A stretch of DNA of 64,000 bases from assembly GCF_900177415.1 (NCBI RefSeq), contig NZ_FXAF01000002.1:898680-962679 (forward strand). The letters are read 5' to 3'. Source of the stretch: Xaviernesmea oryzae (lineage in GTDB: Bacteria > Pseudomonadota > Alphaproteobacteria > Rhizobiales > Rhizobiaceae). Under the pieces are notes generated by a model. It worked only from the letters and a program-made list of their open reading frames with translations. It made no database searches and was not told where the DNA came from. This document shows, piece after piece, positions 17,187 to 25,642 of this stretch. The position numbers and the translations under genes are program-made. Position 1 is the first letter of the stretch. The number at the start of each line of letters is the position of its first letter.

Positions 17187-18143
17187 ATGCCAGTCGAGTT
17201 TCAGGGGCGGGGTGTCATTCCGGCCTGCCTTATGCCCGCCACTGCGTCGCGGGAAATCGATCGGGACAGTTACAGGCGTCATCTCGGCGATCTTGCCGAT
17301 GTGGTCGGCTTGTCGGGGGTCGTCGTCAACGGCCATGCCGCCGAAGCCCATGCATTGGCGACAGGCGAGCAGATTTGGGGGATTGAGACGGCCGCCGAGA
17401 CGGTCGGCGATCGCTTGCCCGTCATCGCCGGTATTTATTGCGAGGGGACGCGACTTGCCAGCCAGATGGCAAGGTCGGCCGAAAAGGCCGGCGCCCAGGC
17501 GCTTTTGATCTTTCCCCCCAATTCCCTGATGTTTGGAGGCAACGAACGTCCATCGCTCGGAGCTCAATATGTCAAGGATATCGCCGCCGTGACGTCTCTT
17601 CCGCTGGTGGTCTTCCAGTACCCGCGCGCCACGGCCTTGTCCTACGCGCTCGACATGCTTGTCTCGCTCTGTGAGGCGGTCGAGACGATCGTGGCAATCA
17701 AGGATCTTTGCGCGGACCCGCGCCTCCACGAGCGGACGATCACCGCTCTGCACGGACTATCGCGCCCCGTCCATGTGCTGACAAGCCAGTCGCAATGGCT
17801 CGGCGCATCGCTGTCGATGGGTGCGCGAGGCATCATATCCGGTGCAGGAAGTGTGATTGCCGACCGGCAGCGGGCGCTGTTCGATACCTTTGCCAGAGAG
17901 GATTCGACCTTGGAAGAACGGCGGGCTCTGATGCAGACGATCAGTCTGTTCGTCGATGCGCTTTATCGGCCGCCCTATGTCAACTGGCAGGCCCGGATGA
18001 AACGCATCCTCTATGAATTCGGCCGGTTGGAAAGCCCCAACGTATTTGCGCCGCTGCAGGAAATCGACACGGTTGAATGGATGGAAACGGCGCGTCTGAT
18101 TTCGCAGGCGGGACTGTCGCGCGACAATCTCTATTCGATGTGA
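17187..18143 (+). CDS. Dihydrodipicolinate synthase (DapA)-family aldolase/lyase
   Basis: 318 residues with a GGAGG site before the ATG at 17187. The fold markers are a VVNGHAAEAHAL loop (where DapA has NGTTGE), the tyrosine in VVFQYPRATALS and the Schiff-base lysine in IVAIKDLCADP. The changed first loop argues against true DapA activity and for a catabolic aldolase or dehydratase acting on 2-oxo acids. The gene is divergent from the CoA transferase operon and shares a palindromic intergenic region with it, so both probably serve one pathway. Confidence 0.85.
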   Translation: MPVEFQGRGVIPACLMPATASREIDRDSYRRHLGDLADVVGLSGVVVNGHAAEAHALATGEQIWGIETAAETVGDRLPVIAGIYCEGTRLASQMARSAEKAGAQALLIFPPNSLMFGGNERPSLGAQYVKDIAAVTSLPLVVFQYPRATALSYALDMLVSLCEAVETIVAIKDLCADPRLHERTITALHGLSRPVHVLTSQSQWLGASLSMGARGIISGAGSVIADRQRALFDTFAREDSTLEERRALMQTISLFVDALYRPPYVNWQARMKRILYEFGRLESPNVFAPLQEIDTVEWMETARLISQAGLSRDNLYSM

Positions 18144-18295
18144 GCATGCGCTTGCGGGGCAGCCCAGCCGATATCAGGCAGAACCTGCCGGCTCGGCTGC
18201 ATCTGCAGGAGCCGGTCCACGAACCGGATTGCGCGGCATTTACAAAAGGGCGAACGGCGGGAGCTCGGTGACGGGCCGACGCAGTGGTCGTCGGC

Positions 18296-19156
18296 TCAAT
18301 CCACCGGCGGCGATGTCCGGATACCGATCGGGATCATGGGAGGCTGGGGAACGGCGTCGAAACAGCCCGGCATCGACTGATCATAGTCGATGATCGAGCC
18401 TGTCATCATGCCCGACTCAGACGAACACAAGAAGGCGACGGTGCGCGCCACCTCGCCCATGTCGAGCATGCGTCCGATCGGAAGCCTTGCTTCCGCAGCC
18501 TCCCGCCAGCCGTCCTGGACACCGTGCCAGCGTCGCATCGTCTCCTCTTCGCCTGGACTATACATCCAGCCGATGCACAGGCCGTTGACGCGCAAGCCAT
18601 ACCGAAGCATGGAAAAACCGGTATTGCGCGTCAGCGTGACGAGCGCCCCTTTCGATGCGGAATAGGCCGAGAGGAAGGACTGGCCGCCGTGCCCGCTCAT
18701 CGAGATGACGTTCAAGACGCTGCCCGCGACACCGTCGCGGATCATCATGGCGAGGGAGTTCTGCATGATGAAGAACGGTGCTTTGACATTGGTGTCGAAT
18801 ATCCGGTCGAAAGTTGCCGCGTCGGTGTCGAGGATCGTCCCGCGCTCCGTGTTTCCGGCCGCATTGACGAGAATATCGACACGGCCGAATTCGGCGTCGC
18901 ATGTGTCGGTAATCGCCTTGAGCTGGGCCGCGTCGCTCAAATCCGCAGGCACGAACACGGTGCGGCATCCGAGAGCCTGAAACCGGGCTGCAACACTCTC
19001 GCCGCGCTCCCGGTTTCGGCCGGTCACGACTAGGTTCGTCAAGCCGCGCTGCACGAGCGTCTCGGCGATTTTTTCGCCCAGCCCCTGCGTCGATCCGGTG
19101 ATGATGGCTGTCTTGCCGAGGAAGGAAGACAGCGAATGTGCATCTGCTTCTGACAT
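18296..19156 (-). CDS. Short-chain dehydrogenase/reductase (SDR)
   Basis: 286 residues from the ATG at 19156 (MSEADAHSLSSFLGKTAIIT). Cofactor motif ITGSTQGLGEKIAE, NAAGN after strand 4, and the catalytic YSASK. It is the last gene of the leftward kinase/HAD/ABM/SDR operon, 43 bases after the ABM gene. It converges with the DapA-type gene, with 152 bases between them that hold a weak hairpin (CCGGCTC at 18188, GAGCCGG at 18209). The C-terminal tail (DAVPQPPMIPIGIRTSPPVD) is longer than in minimal SDRs. The substrate is unknown. Confidence 0.88.
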   Translation of the reverse strand: MSEADAHSLSSFLGKTAIITGSTQGLGEKIAETLVQRGLTNLVVTGRNRERGESVAARFQALGCRTVFVPADLSDAAQLKAITDTCDAEFGRVDILVNAAGNTERGTILDTDAATFDRIFDTNVKAPFFIMQNSLAMMIRDGVAGSVLNVISMSGHGGQSFLSAYSASKGALVTLTRNTGFSMLRYGLRVNGLCIGWMYSPGEEETMRRWHGVQDGWREAAEARLPIGRMLDMGEVARTVAFLCSSESGMMTGSIIDYDQSMPGCFDAVPQPPMIPIGIRTSPPVD

Positions 19157-19199
19157 CTTATCGCCCCGGATACGGTGTTTCGGACAAGCGTTTTGGGCT

Positions 19200-19505
19200 T
19201 CAGGCCGGATCGCCGGATTTGGTAGCGATGTCATAGGTCTTCACGTCACGCCTTATCTCCGGCAGCGAAGCGAGCGTCGCCTTGAAGACGCGGTAGTGAT
19301 CCGATGACTTGTGGGCCTCGACCGCTCCGTTGCTGTCCCATTCTTCAAAAAAGTTGAGGGTGAAGGGTGAACGGAGATCCTCCGCAAACCGGTAGGTGAT
19401 GCACCCTTCCTCGTCAGCTGACAGGGTGGTGACCACCCTTGCCGCTGCCTTGAGCGCCGCGAAGTTTTCTTCCTTGCATGTCATCGTTCCCGATATGACG
19501 ATCAT
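19200..19505 (-). CDS. ABM-domain (antibiotic biosynthesis monooxygenase-like) quinol monooxygenase
   Basis: 101 residues, the typical length of one dimeric alpha+beta ABM barrel: MIVISGTMTCKEENFAALKA, ADEEGCITYRFAEDL, FFEEWDSNGAVEAHKSSDHY. Members include YgiN-type quinol monooxygenases and small proteins of unknown role next to catabolic genes. Only four bases separate it from the upstream HAD gene. Function beyond family level is not supported. Confidence 0.8.
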   Translation of the reverse strand: MIVISGTMTCKEENFAALKAAARVVTTLSADEEGCITYRFAEDLRSPFTLNFFEEWDSNGAVEAHKSSDHYRVFKATLASLPEIRRDVKTYDIATKSGDPA

Positions 19506-19509
19506 GGTT

Positions 19510-20415
19510 CTACGCCCCCTCGGACGAACTGTTGGAGAAGCAGGTACTGGCCCGCAGAGCCGCAGGCCGGTCGGTCATCCTTGGGAAACCCTCGGTCTTT
19601 GCAATCACGGCGGCGATGAAATGGTGAACGGCATCCTCGTCATTCGTCCCGATGATTGCATCGGCCGCTGCCTTGAGCCTGTCCGATGCATTTCCCATCG
19701 CCGCGCCAAATCCACAAACCGAAAACAGATGCAGGTCGTTGTCGCCATCGCCGAAGGCGATAAGATCGGAAGGATCCCAGCCGCCCATCGACCCGGCAGC
19801 ACGCAGCGCAGTTCCTTTCGTGACGTTTTCGGCGGTTATTTCCAGATAGTCTGACTTGGAGCGATTGGCGACGATCGGCCATGCCTGGGCCGACAGCCAG
19901 CTTTCCAGTTCGCCGAGATCCTCACTTGGGCCGACGACCATGATCTTTTGTATCTTGGAAAGCATGCCGACGTGGCTTGCGAGCAAAGGTGCAAAGCCGA
20001 CGACGGCGGTTTCGAATTCGACATTGTCGGTATGGCGGGTCACGTACCAATCAAAATCGCTGTAATAGTGTGCCGTCAGCCAAGGGTAACGGTCCATCTG
20101 GCCGGCGAATGCGACGATGCAACTGTCGAGCATGGCGCTCGATTGGGTGACTTCCCCGGAGGTGTGAACGACGAGCGCACCGTTCAAAGCCACCATCGGG
20201 CCTGACAGACCAATCCGCCTGGCGAGCCCGAGCACGGAACGCGGGGGGCGTGCGCTGACGAGGATGACCTTGACACCGTCATTATAGGCTGTCCGCAGCG
20301 TTTGGTGCACAGCCTGTGACAACTGATGGTCGCTGCGCAGCAACGTCCCGTCGATATCGATCGCAAAACCGCCAAAGGCGATCGGCGAGATCTCGTTCCT
20401 TTGTTCCAGGCTCAT
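19510..20415 (-). CDS. HAD-superfamily hydrolase, Cof type phosphatase
   Basis: 301 residues from the ATG at 20415, with GGAGGA seven bases upstream. Motif I is IDIDGTLLRSD, motif II VILVSARPPRSV, the conserved lysine lies in the KGTALRAAG block (T-K-GTAL), and motif III/IV is DLIAFGDGDNDLHLF, all typical of class IIB (Cof) sugar-phosphate phosphatases. Its start overlaps the upstream kinase stop by four bases (ATGA). A kinase and a phosphatase made from one coupled message suggests a phosphorylated intermediate that is made and then hydrolysed or repaired. Confidence 0.9.
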   Translation of the reverse strand: MSLEQRNEISPIAFGGFAIDIDGTLLRSDHQLSQAVHQTLRTAYNDGVKVILVSARPPRSVLGLARRIGLSGPMVALNGALVVHTSGEVTQSSAMLDSCIVAFAGQMDRYPWLTAHYYSDFDWYVTRHTDNVEFETAVVGFAPLLASHVGMLSKIQKIMVVGPSEDLGELESWLSAQAWPIVANRSKSDYLEITAENVTKGTALRAAGSMGGWDPSDLIAFGDGDNDLHLFSVCGFGAAMGNASDRLKAAADAIIGTNDEDAVHHFIAAVIAKTEGFPRMTDRPAALRASTCFSNSSSEGA

Positions 20416-21950
20416 CCGACATTCCTCCATTCCTTTTCGAAAACAGGTCTGTTTCCGAGGGGAATATCTTTGAGCAGCTCCGGAATATCCAGCTGCGCGC
20501 AAAGGTCGTTGAGCAGCATGACCCCTGTCGCATAGAGCAAGATCGCCTTGCTCTCGCGACCGTCGCCGACAAGATGGAAAGGCATCATGGTGCAGAAATG
20601 GATCGCCTCGGCAAACAAGGTCCGGATCTCGGCGAGCGGATCGCCGGTAAGGGCGACGTAGTAATCGCGGGCCCATCGATCCAGGCTGTTGAACAGGTCG
20701 AGAACAGGCGAAGGTTCGTAGGAAAACTGCATGATGACTTCGCCGGCCGCTGCCGACCAGTGGAGCGTAAACAGGCTCTGATGGATGAAATCATACTTGC
20801 CGTTGACGCTGTGGCTGACCTTCCCGAGGTCGTAATAGATGTCGCAGCTGTCATAGCCTCTGGGATCGACGAGGCGAAAGCTTTCCCCGTTGGGGTCCAC
20901 CATGATGTTTTCGAAGTGAAGATCACCATGGATATAGGCAGAGACGAACGCTGGTCCGACCTGGGCGCGGGCTTTCTGCGACTGCTCGAATTTCGCTAAG
21001 AGTTCGGGGACGTTTCGATATTCCTTCCCGTTGATCCAAAGGCGTCGCGCATCGACGATTTTTGCAAAGACAGGCGCACGCTCCAGCGTGCGCCGAAGCC
21101 GGTGCCAGGCGCGCTGAAAGTGGATCTGATCAAGATAGTCCTGCGGGGCCTGCTGTTTGTGGGGCGCATAAGCCTTCGCATGGATCGCGCCGAGGATCGT
21201 CTCCAGGCGCCGGGTCGCGCCATCGAGGCCCACGTCATCGGCAAAAAAGTGTTGGCGCAGCGTTTTCAGGGGCAGGAATTCCTCCTCCATGAACACCAGC
21301 TCTTCGGTATCGCCATGCAGGATCACCGCAGGATAGAGAGAGGCGAGGTCGGCAGGAAGATGTCGGAGGAAGCGGATTTCGTCCCTTAGTTTCCGGCGCC
21401 CCAAATTGCGCGCTTCCTTCCGGAACCGCGTAACGACGTTGGAGCGCGCATAGGATCCGCCTTTGACGTGCGGCTCGCCAGGCGAGGCATGATCGGTCGT
21501 GTCACTGTGTCGTGCAGCATGATCTGCGGCAATCGTCCTGACGACGTCAAAGACATGCGTCTCCGGCGAGACAAGAAGCGCCTGGCGGAATTCGGATGCT
21601 TTTTCTCCCCGCATGAGGGCAATCCGCCTGGTGTCCGGACTCATGCTGCTTGGCCCGTTTCCGGCATGCTGCAGCAGGTCATCTGCCGGGGGAAGCGACA
21701 GAACGGTTGCGTCGGCCCTGGCGCCGAGCAGAAATTCGAGGAGTTCCTCGTCGAGAAGCGCTGCCGCTTCGACCAGGAGGATATCCATTTGGCTGTCGCT
21801 CGGCTTGGCAAAAGCCTGCTTCCAGTCATCGACGGAGGTTGGCAGCCTCTTGACCTCCTCGATGCCAAAGCGATTGAAGAGACTGCGCATCGTATCGGAA
21901 GCTGGTGACGGCTGCTCAGGATTATTCTGCAGAACGATCGCGGTAATCAT
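20412..21950 (-). CDS. Two-domain protein with C-terminal APH/choline kinase-like phosphotransferase
   Basis: 512 residues. Residues ~165-480 have a protein-kinase-like small-molecule kinase fold: MEEEFLPLKTLRQHF near the hinge, the catalytic loop HGDLHFENIMVD (341-352, D343) and the metal site RLVDPRGYD (D362). This resembles sugar, choline or aminoglycoside phosphotransferases. The first ~160 residues (MITAIVLQNNPEQPSPASDT onward) are not recognised; they carry alternating hydrophobic strands (MDILLVEAAALL, ATVLSLPPA) and could be a degenerate nucleotide- or sugar-binding domain. A GGAG site sits seven bases before the ATG. It is first in an operon with HAD phosphatase, ABM and SDR genes. 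The substrate is unknown; a resistance role is unlikely in this context. Confidence 0.75.
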   Translation of the reverse strand: MITAIVLQNNPEQPSPASDTMRSLFNRFGIEEVKRLPTSVDDWKQAFAKPSDSQMDILLVEAAALLDEELLEFLLGARADATVLSLPPADDLLQHAGNGPSSMSPDTRRIALMRGEKASEFRQALLVSPETHVFDVVRTIAADHAARHSDTTDHASPGEPHVKGGSYARSNVVTRFRKEARNLGRRKLRDEIRFLRHLPADLASLYPAVILHGDTEELVFMEEEFLPLKTLRQHFFADDVGLDGATRRLETILGAIHAKAYAPHKQQAPQDYLDQIHFQRAWHRLRRTLERAPVFAKIVDARRLWINGKEYRNVPELLAKFEQSQKARAQVGPAFVSAYIHGDLHFENIMVDPNGESFRLVDPRGYDSCDIYYDLGKVSHSVNGKYDFIHQSLFTLHWSAAAGEVIMQFSYEPSPVLDLFNSLDRWARDYYVALTGDPLAEIRTLFAEAIHFCTMMPFHLVGDGRESKAILLYATGVMLLNDLCAQLDIPELLKDIPLGNRPVFEKEWRNVG

Positions 21951-22416
21951 AACGCATCTCCGTTTTGGACCTGATCATGGAACACTTGGCGATAGGCATC
22001 ATGCTGCGCCATCTATAATTGCAGCGGCCAGGGCAGTTGCAAGTAATTTTGTGCGATGCAAAATAAACAAACGTCACGCCCGTGGATTGACAGGGGTATT
22101 TTATGTAATATATTGAAATATATGCATAAATATCAAATGCTGCAGTGAACAATAAGCTGCTGAAAAGTAGCATTTCTTAAAGCTTCTTTAGGATCTTCAT
22201 ATAAGAGAGAAGTTATCCTGCCCCGTTTTGTGGGCGCTGCAGCATTGGCCCCGTCATCGGATCGTTTCATGGGAGACAAGGATGCCGTGCCTCGGAAGCA
22301 TTTCCCCGAAACCCCCGCCGCTACCAATCTTGGATGTGCCTTCCCGTTGATGTCATTTCTTCACGAGATGTTCGAAATGCGGCAGAACGCCGCTCCCGCG
22401 ACACATATCCCTGTCG
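21951..22416. other. Intergenic region with AT-rich promoter segment and IS relic
   Basis: The part near 21951-22140 is AT-rich (for example around taatatattgaaatatatgc) and probably holds the promoter of the leftward kinase operon. The part near 22245-22310 is a decayed IS6-type transposase fragment, listed separately. No intact gene or RNA is seen. Confidence 0.5.
22245..22310 (-). pseudogene. IS6-family transposase fragment, degenerate
   Basis: Read on the minus strand it gives GFGEMLPRHGILVSHETIR and then a stop, matching the EML-RGI-VSYETIRRW block of IS6-type transposases. It also resembles at nucleotide level the plus-strand fragment at 5388-5483, by eye roughly three bases in four over about 65 bases. 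The following codons (tgacggggcc) look like a mutated RRWG. No flanking repeats are seen. Confidence 0.6.
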
Positions 22417-23259
22417 CTATCGAGAGGTTGCGGCGCCCCTGTCGGTCCAGGCGGGCGGCAGGCCGAACCGGGCGGCGACGAGCCCCGGAATGCCGGGAGC
22501 CGTTCCGAACGCCTTGCAGGCATCGTATTTCGGATCGCCACCGAGCGAGGCCCTCAATCTCTGCATCGATGGTATCGCCGGCATTCCCTTGAACGGGTCC
22601 TTGCCCGTGACCAGCATGCGGCTGAAATCCGTGGCGAAGGCCGACGACAGGGAATACGCGTCCCCGACAGCCGACACCCGAGCCCTGGTCGTGATCATGT
22701 TGGCACCGCGCGACCAGAGCAGCGCTGCCCTCTGAGAACCATTCCCGTCGATGGCTTCGGCCTCGATGGCGAGACCGCCGAGGCCGATCGGAAGGCGCGG
22801 GATCGGAATCCCGAGCGCTGCCGAAGCACCGAACGAAGCGACGGTGGACGTCGCCGCAACCGAACGGTTCGTCGCAACGATGTTGGTCACCGTCGCGCGG
22901 ACGGTGAGGTCCGCCGGCTGGCTCGTCGCAACGATCTTGAAGCGGTCGCTGAGACCGGTGCAGAGCGCCCGGTCGATCGCGTTGGTGACGAGTGCCAGCT
23001 CGCCGGGATCGAAGCCACGGCTGTAGATCAGCGCTGACGTCGGTACGATGCGCACCGTCTGCGCGGCAAGCACCGGCGGCGAATCCACACGCAATTTTGC
23101 TCGCGTGAGGGTGCCGCCCGATGGGTTCATTCCGTCGTAGGAAGAAAGGGATGTACCTTCCGACAAAGGCACGCTTGCGCAGGCGGACAAGCATGCAAGC
23201 AGGATCACGCCGAACGCTGGCCACCGCAGCATTTCAAGCCGTCGCAACATCGAGATCAT
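22417..23259 (-). CDS. DUF3313-like outer-surface lipoprotein
   Basis: About 280 residues from the ATG at 23259. The N terminus has a basic start, a hydrophobic run (PAFGVILLACLSAC) and a lipobox (LSAC), so a lipoprotein is predicted. The following SYDGM, VRIVPTS and DLTVRATVTNIV-like pieces resemble DUF3313, a family of uncharacterised envelope lipoproteins; this family call is from memory and moderate. It follows the histidine kinase gene by about 95 bases on the same strand, so it may be a target or an accessory gene of that two-component system. Confidence 0.7.
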   Translation of the reverse strand: MISMLRRLEMLRWPAFGVILLACLSACASVPLSEGTSLSSYDGMNPSGGTLTRAKLRVDSPPVLAAQTVRIVPTSALIYSRGFDPGELALVTNAIDRALCTGLSDRFKIVATSQPADLTVRATVTNIVATNRSVAATSTVASFGASAALGIPIPRLPIGLGGLAIEAEAIDGNGSQRAALLWSRGANMITTRARVSAVGDAYSLSSAFATDFSRMLVTGKDPFKGMPAIPSMQRLRASLGGDPKYDACKAFGTAPGIPGLVAARFGLPPAWTDRGAATSR

Positions 23260-23354
23260 TGTCAAATCGTCCAAACCGGGATCATCGGTTCAGGCACTAC
23301 CAGCTCCAGCGTTAACCGCGGTAAAGACAATGTAAAGTTCGGTAAAGGCTGTGA

Positions 23355-24644
23355 TCAGCCCCAATCTCTCGCGGGGTTGAACATCGCCGGCTGCCGCGGA
23401 ATCTCCAGCATGATGGCCAAGCCGCCGGCATCCGGCAGCGACGCATAGACCCGCCCGCCATGGCACTCGACGGCCTGTCTGGCGATCGCCAGGCCAAGAC
23501 CGTACCCCCCTCTCGGTGCCGCGTCGGTGCCCCGGGAGAATGGCTGGAAAATCCGCTCGAGTTCGTCTCGCCTGACGCCCGGCCCCTGATCCGCGACGCA
23601 TACCTTGAGGAGACGGTCTGTCGTCTCGCATCGCACGACGATTTTCGAATGTTCGGCGGTATATTTGACCGCGTTGCGAATGACGTTTTCCAGCGCCCGG
23701 TAGATCAGCTCGCCTTCGACCTCGGCAAGGAAGCTGTCGTCAACACTGGCGGTAATCGAAACCGCGCGTGCCTGGGCCTCGAACGCTGCGTCGCCGAGGA
23801 TTTCGTTCAGGAGATCGATGACATCGAGCGTCTGTGTCTTCAGCGAGAGACGGGAACCGGCTGTCAGCCTGGCAAGCGTCAGCGCTTCGCCGACCAGCGC
23901 GTCGAGCCGTTCGATCTCCCGGTCCATGCGCTCCAGCATGGTATCGAGTTTCGCCGGGTTCTGCCGAAGGACACCGCCGACGGCCTGCAGGCGCGACAGC
24001 GGGGAGCGCAATTCATGGGAGATGTCGTGGAAAAGTCTCTGTTGCGCCTGCTGCAACTCCTGCAGCCGCGCGGCGCTGGAATCGAAATCGTGCGCGAGTG
24101 CGGAGACCTCGTCCTTCCGGCCGGCCATCATGTGCCCGATGCGGACGTCGAAACGACCGTGCGCGAGCGCGCTCAGACCGTCGCGAAGGTGCACGACCGG
24201 GCGAATGAGGTATCGGGCAAGCGCGGCCGCCGATATCGCGCTCGAAATCAGGATACCGAGCCCCGGTACGAACGGGCCGAGCGTATCGAGAACGACGCTG
24301 TATGGCCGGGACACGGAGATCCGGTAGCAAACCCCGTCCTTCAGAACGGTTCTTGTCTCCGCCGTGCTGCCGTCGACGCAAATACCAGGCTCCGCGATCC
24401 TCGCGATCGTAAGGCCGACCGGCACCGTTTCCTCGCTTGTCCGGACAAAGCGCCGAGCGGCATCTTCACCTTCAGTGACAAGCAGGTTTCCAGCCAGTTC
24501 GAGGACGACTTCCCGTTTCTGACGTTCCAGTCTCGAAGCGGAAGGAAGCGTCTCGAAGAAGTTGAGCGTCAGGATTATGATCGCGACGGACGCGGCGAGC
24601 GTCAGCCAGATGATCAGGAAGAACTTCTTGAACAGCCGGGGCAT
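23355..24644 (-). CDS. Sensor histidine kinase (two-TM, HAMP)
   Basis: 429 residues. TM1 at ~8-28 (FFLIIWLTLAASVAIIILTL), a short periplasmic domain of ~95 residues containing two cysteines (GICVDGSTAE, DGVCYRIS), TM2 around 125-145, HAMP (RPVVHLRDGLSALAHGRFDV), the phospho-acceptor box FHDISHELRSPLSRL, N-box ENVIRNAVKYT and G-boxes DQGPGV and GYGLGLAI. The layout resembles CpxA/RstB envelope sensors. The two periplasmic cysteines could form a disulfide. The gene starts one base after its cognate response regulator ends. Confidence 0.92.
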   Translation of the reverse strand: MPRLFKKFFLIIWLTLAASVAIIILTLNFFETLPSASRLERQKREVVLELAGNLLVTEGEDAARRFVRTSEETVPVGLTIARIAEPGICVDGSTAETRTVLKDGVCYRISVSRPYSVVLDTLGPFVPGLGILISSAISAAALARYLIRPVVHLRDGLSALAHGRFDVRIGHMMAGRKDEVSALAHDFDSSAARLQELQQAQQRLFHDISHELRSPLSRLQAVGGVLRQNPAKLDTMLERMDREIERLDALVGEALTLARLTAGSRLSLKTQTLDVIDLLNEILGDAAFEAQARAVSITASVDDSFLAEVEGELIYRALENVIRNAVKYTAEHSKIVVRCETTDRLLKVCVADQGPGVRRDELERIFQPFSRGTDAAPRGGYGLGLAIARQAVECHGGRVYASLPDAGGLAIMLEIPRQPAMFNPARDWG

Positions 24645-24645
24645 G

Positions 24646-25332
24646 TCAATCCAAAAGCAGTTGATAGCCCTGGCCGCGGACAGACTTTATGCGTGACTGT
24701 CCGTCGTGCCTGAGGCCGAGCTTCTGACGCACGCTGCTGATATGCACGTCGATGCGGCGATCAAACGCGGTCAGCGGCTTTCCGAAAGCCCTTTTCGAGA
24801 TATCCTGCTTCGATACCAGCTGGCCGGCATTGCGGGCGAGAACCTCGAGCAGGCTGAACTCCGTGCCGGTAAGCTCCAGCGGCCGCCCCTCCCATTCGGC
24901 CGTTCTGCTGCCTGGATGAACGACCAGCCGCCCGGCTCTCAGCGTGTCGGTGGCCACATCGGCCGCAGGCCGGTTCGCACGGCGAAGGATCGCGCGCACC
25001 CTCGCCGCGATCACTCCTGGAGAACAGGGTTTCGTCACGTAATCGTCGGCGCCGAGGTCGAGGCCGGATATCCGATCGATATCATCGCCTCTCGCCGTCA
25101 GCATCAGCACGGAAACCTGACTGAGCTTCCTGATTCTTTGCAGGACCTCGATCCCGTTCATCCGGGGCATCATGATATCGAGCACGATCAGGTCCACCGC
25201 GTTTCGCGCGGCGGCGGCAATCGCTGTGCCGCCGTCCGTGCCTCTCGCGACGTCATACCCTTCTTCGACCAGGTATTCCTGCAGCAGCGCCGTCAATTCG
25301 GTATCGTCGTCGATGAGGAGGATCTTGTTCAT
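24646..25332 (-). CDS. OmpR/CpxR-type response regulator
   Basis: 228 residues from the ATG at 25332 (MNKILLIDDDTELTALLQEY). The receiver is canonical: D8-D10 acidic pocket, phospho-acceptor D52 (IVLDIMMPRMNG), T79 and K101 (DDYVTKPCSP). The C-terminal winged helix ends in FDRRIDVHISSVRQKLG and VRGQGYQLLLD. It is first in an operon with the sensor kinase and the lipoprotein. A longer reading to 25593 has no supporting motif and is rejected. Confidence 0.93.
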   Translation of the reverse strand: MNKILLIDDDTELTALLQEYLVEEGYDVARGTDGGTAIAAAARNAVDLIVLDIMMPRMNGIEVLQRIRKLSQVSVLMLTARGDDIDRISGLDLGADDYVTKPCSPGVIAARVRAILRRANRPAADVATDTLRAGRLVVHPGSRTAEWEGRPLELTGTEFSLLEVLARNAGQLVSKQDISKRAFGKPLTAFDRRIDVHISSVRQKLGLRHDGQSRIKSVRGQGYQLLLD

Positions 25333-25600
25333 TGCACTCCATCCGTCATTCATGCCGGCCACCCATGAGGAACAAACGCGCGGGGACGGCGGGACTTTAT
25401 CGAGCTTAACACGATTTGACTGCCCCCGACGCCACCCGGCCACTGATGAACGGGCGACACCGATCGTGTTCGTCCACTGCTGAGACCCGTCGGCCCTGGA
25501 TATCACATCGCAACGTAGAGCGTTCGTAATCCGATAATGGGAGTCGCGGCAACAAGATAGGGAACATGAGCCTCCAAGGCTTGACGCTTGCAATGAGCCC

Positions 25601-25642
25601 TTCGTTTTGTATATTCGGAATATGCCGAATATACAAAACGAA
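25601..25642. promoter_or_regulatory. 42-bp palindrome overlapping the regulator start codon
   Basis: Perfect 18-base arms (left ttcgttttgtatattcgg, 25601-25618; right 25625-25642) flank a six-base centre that contains the ATG at 25622. An operator placed here would let the GbsR/MarR-type protein block its own transcription. In RNA the same arms would form a hairpin hiding the start codon. Confidence 0.75.
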
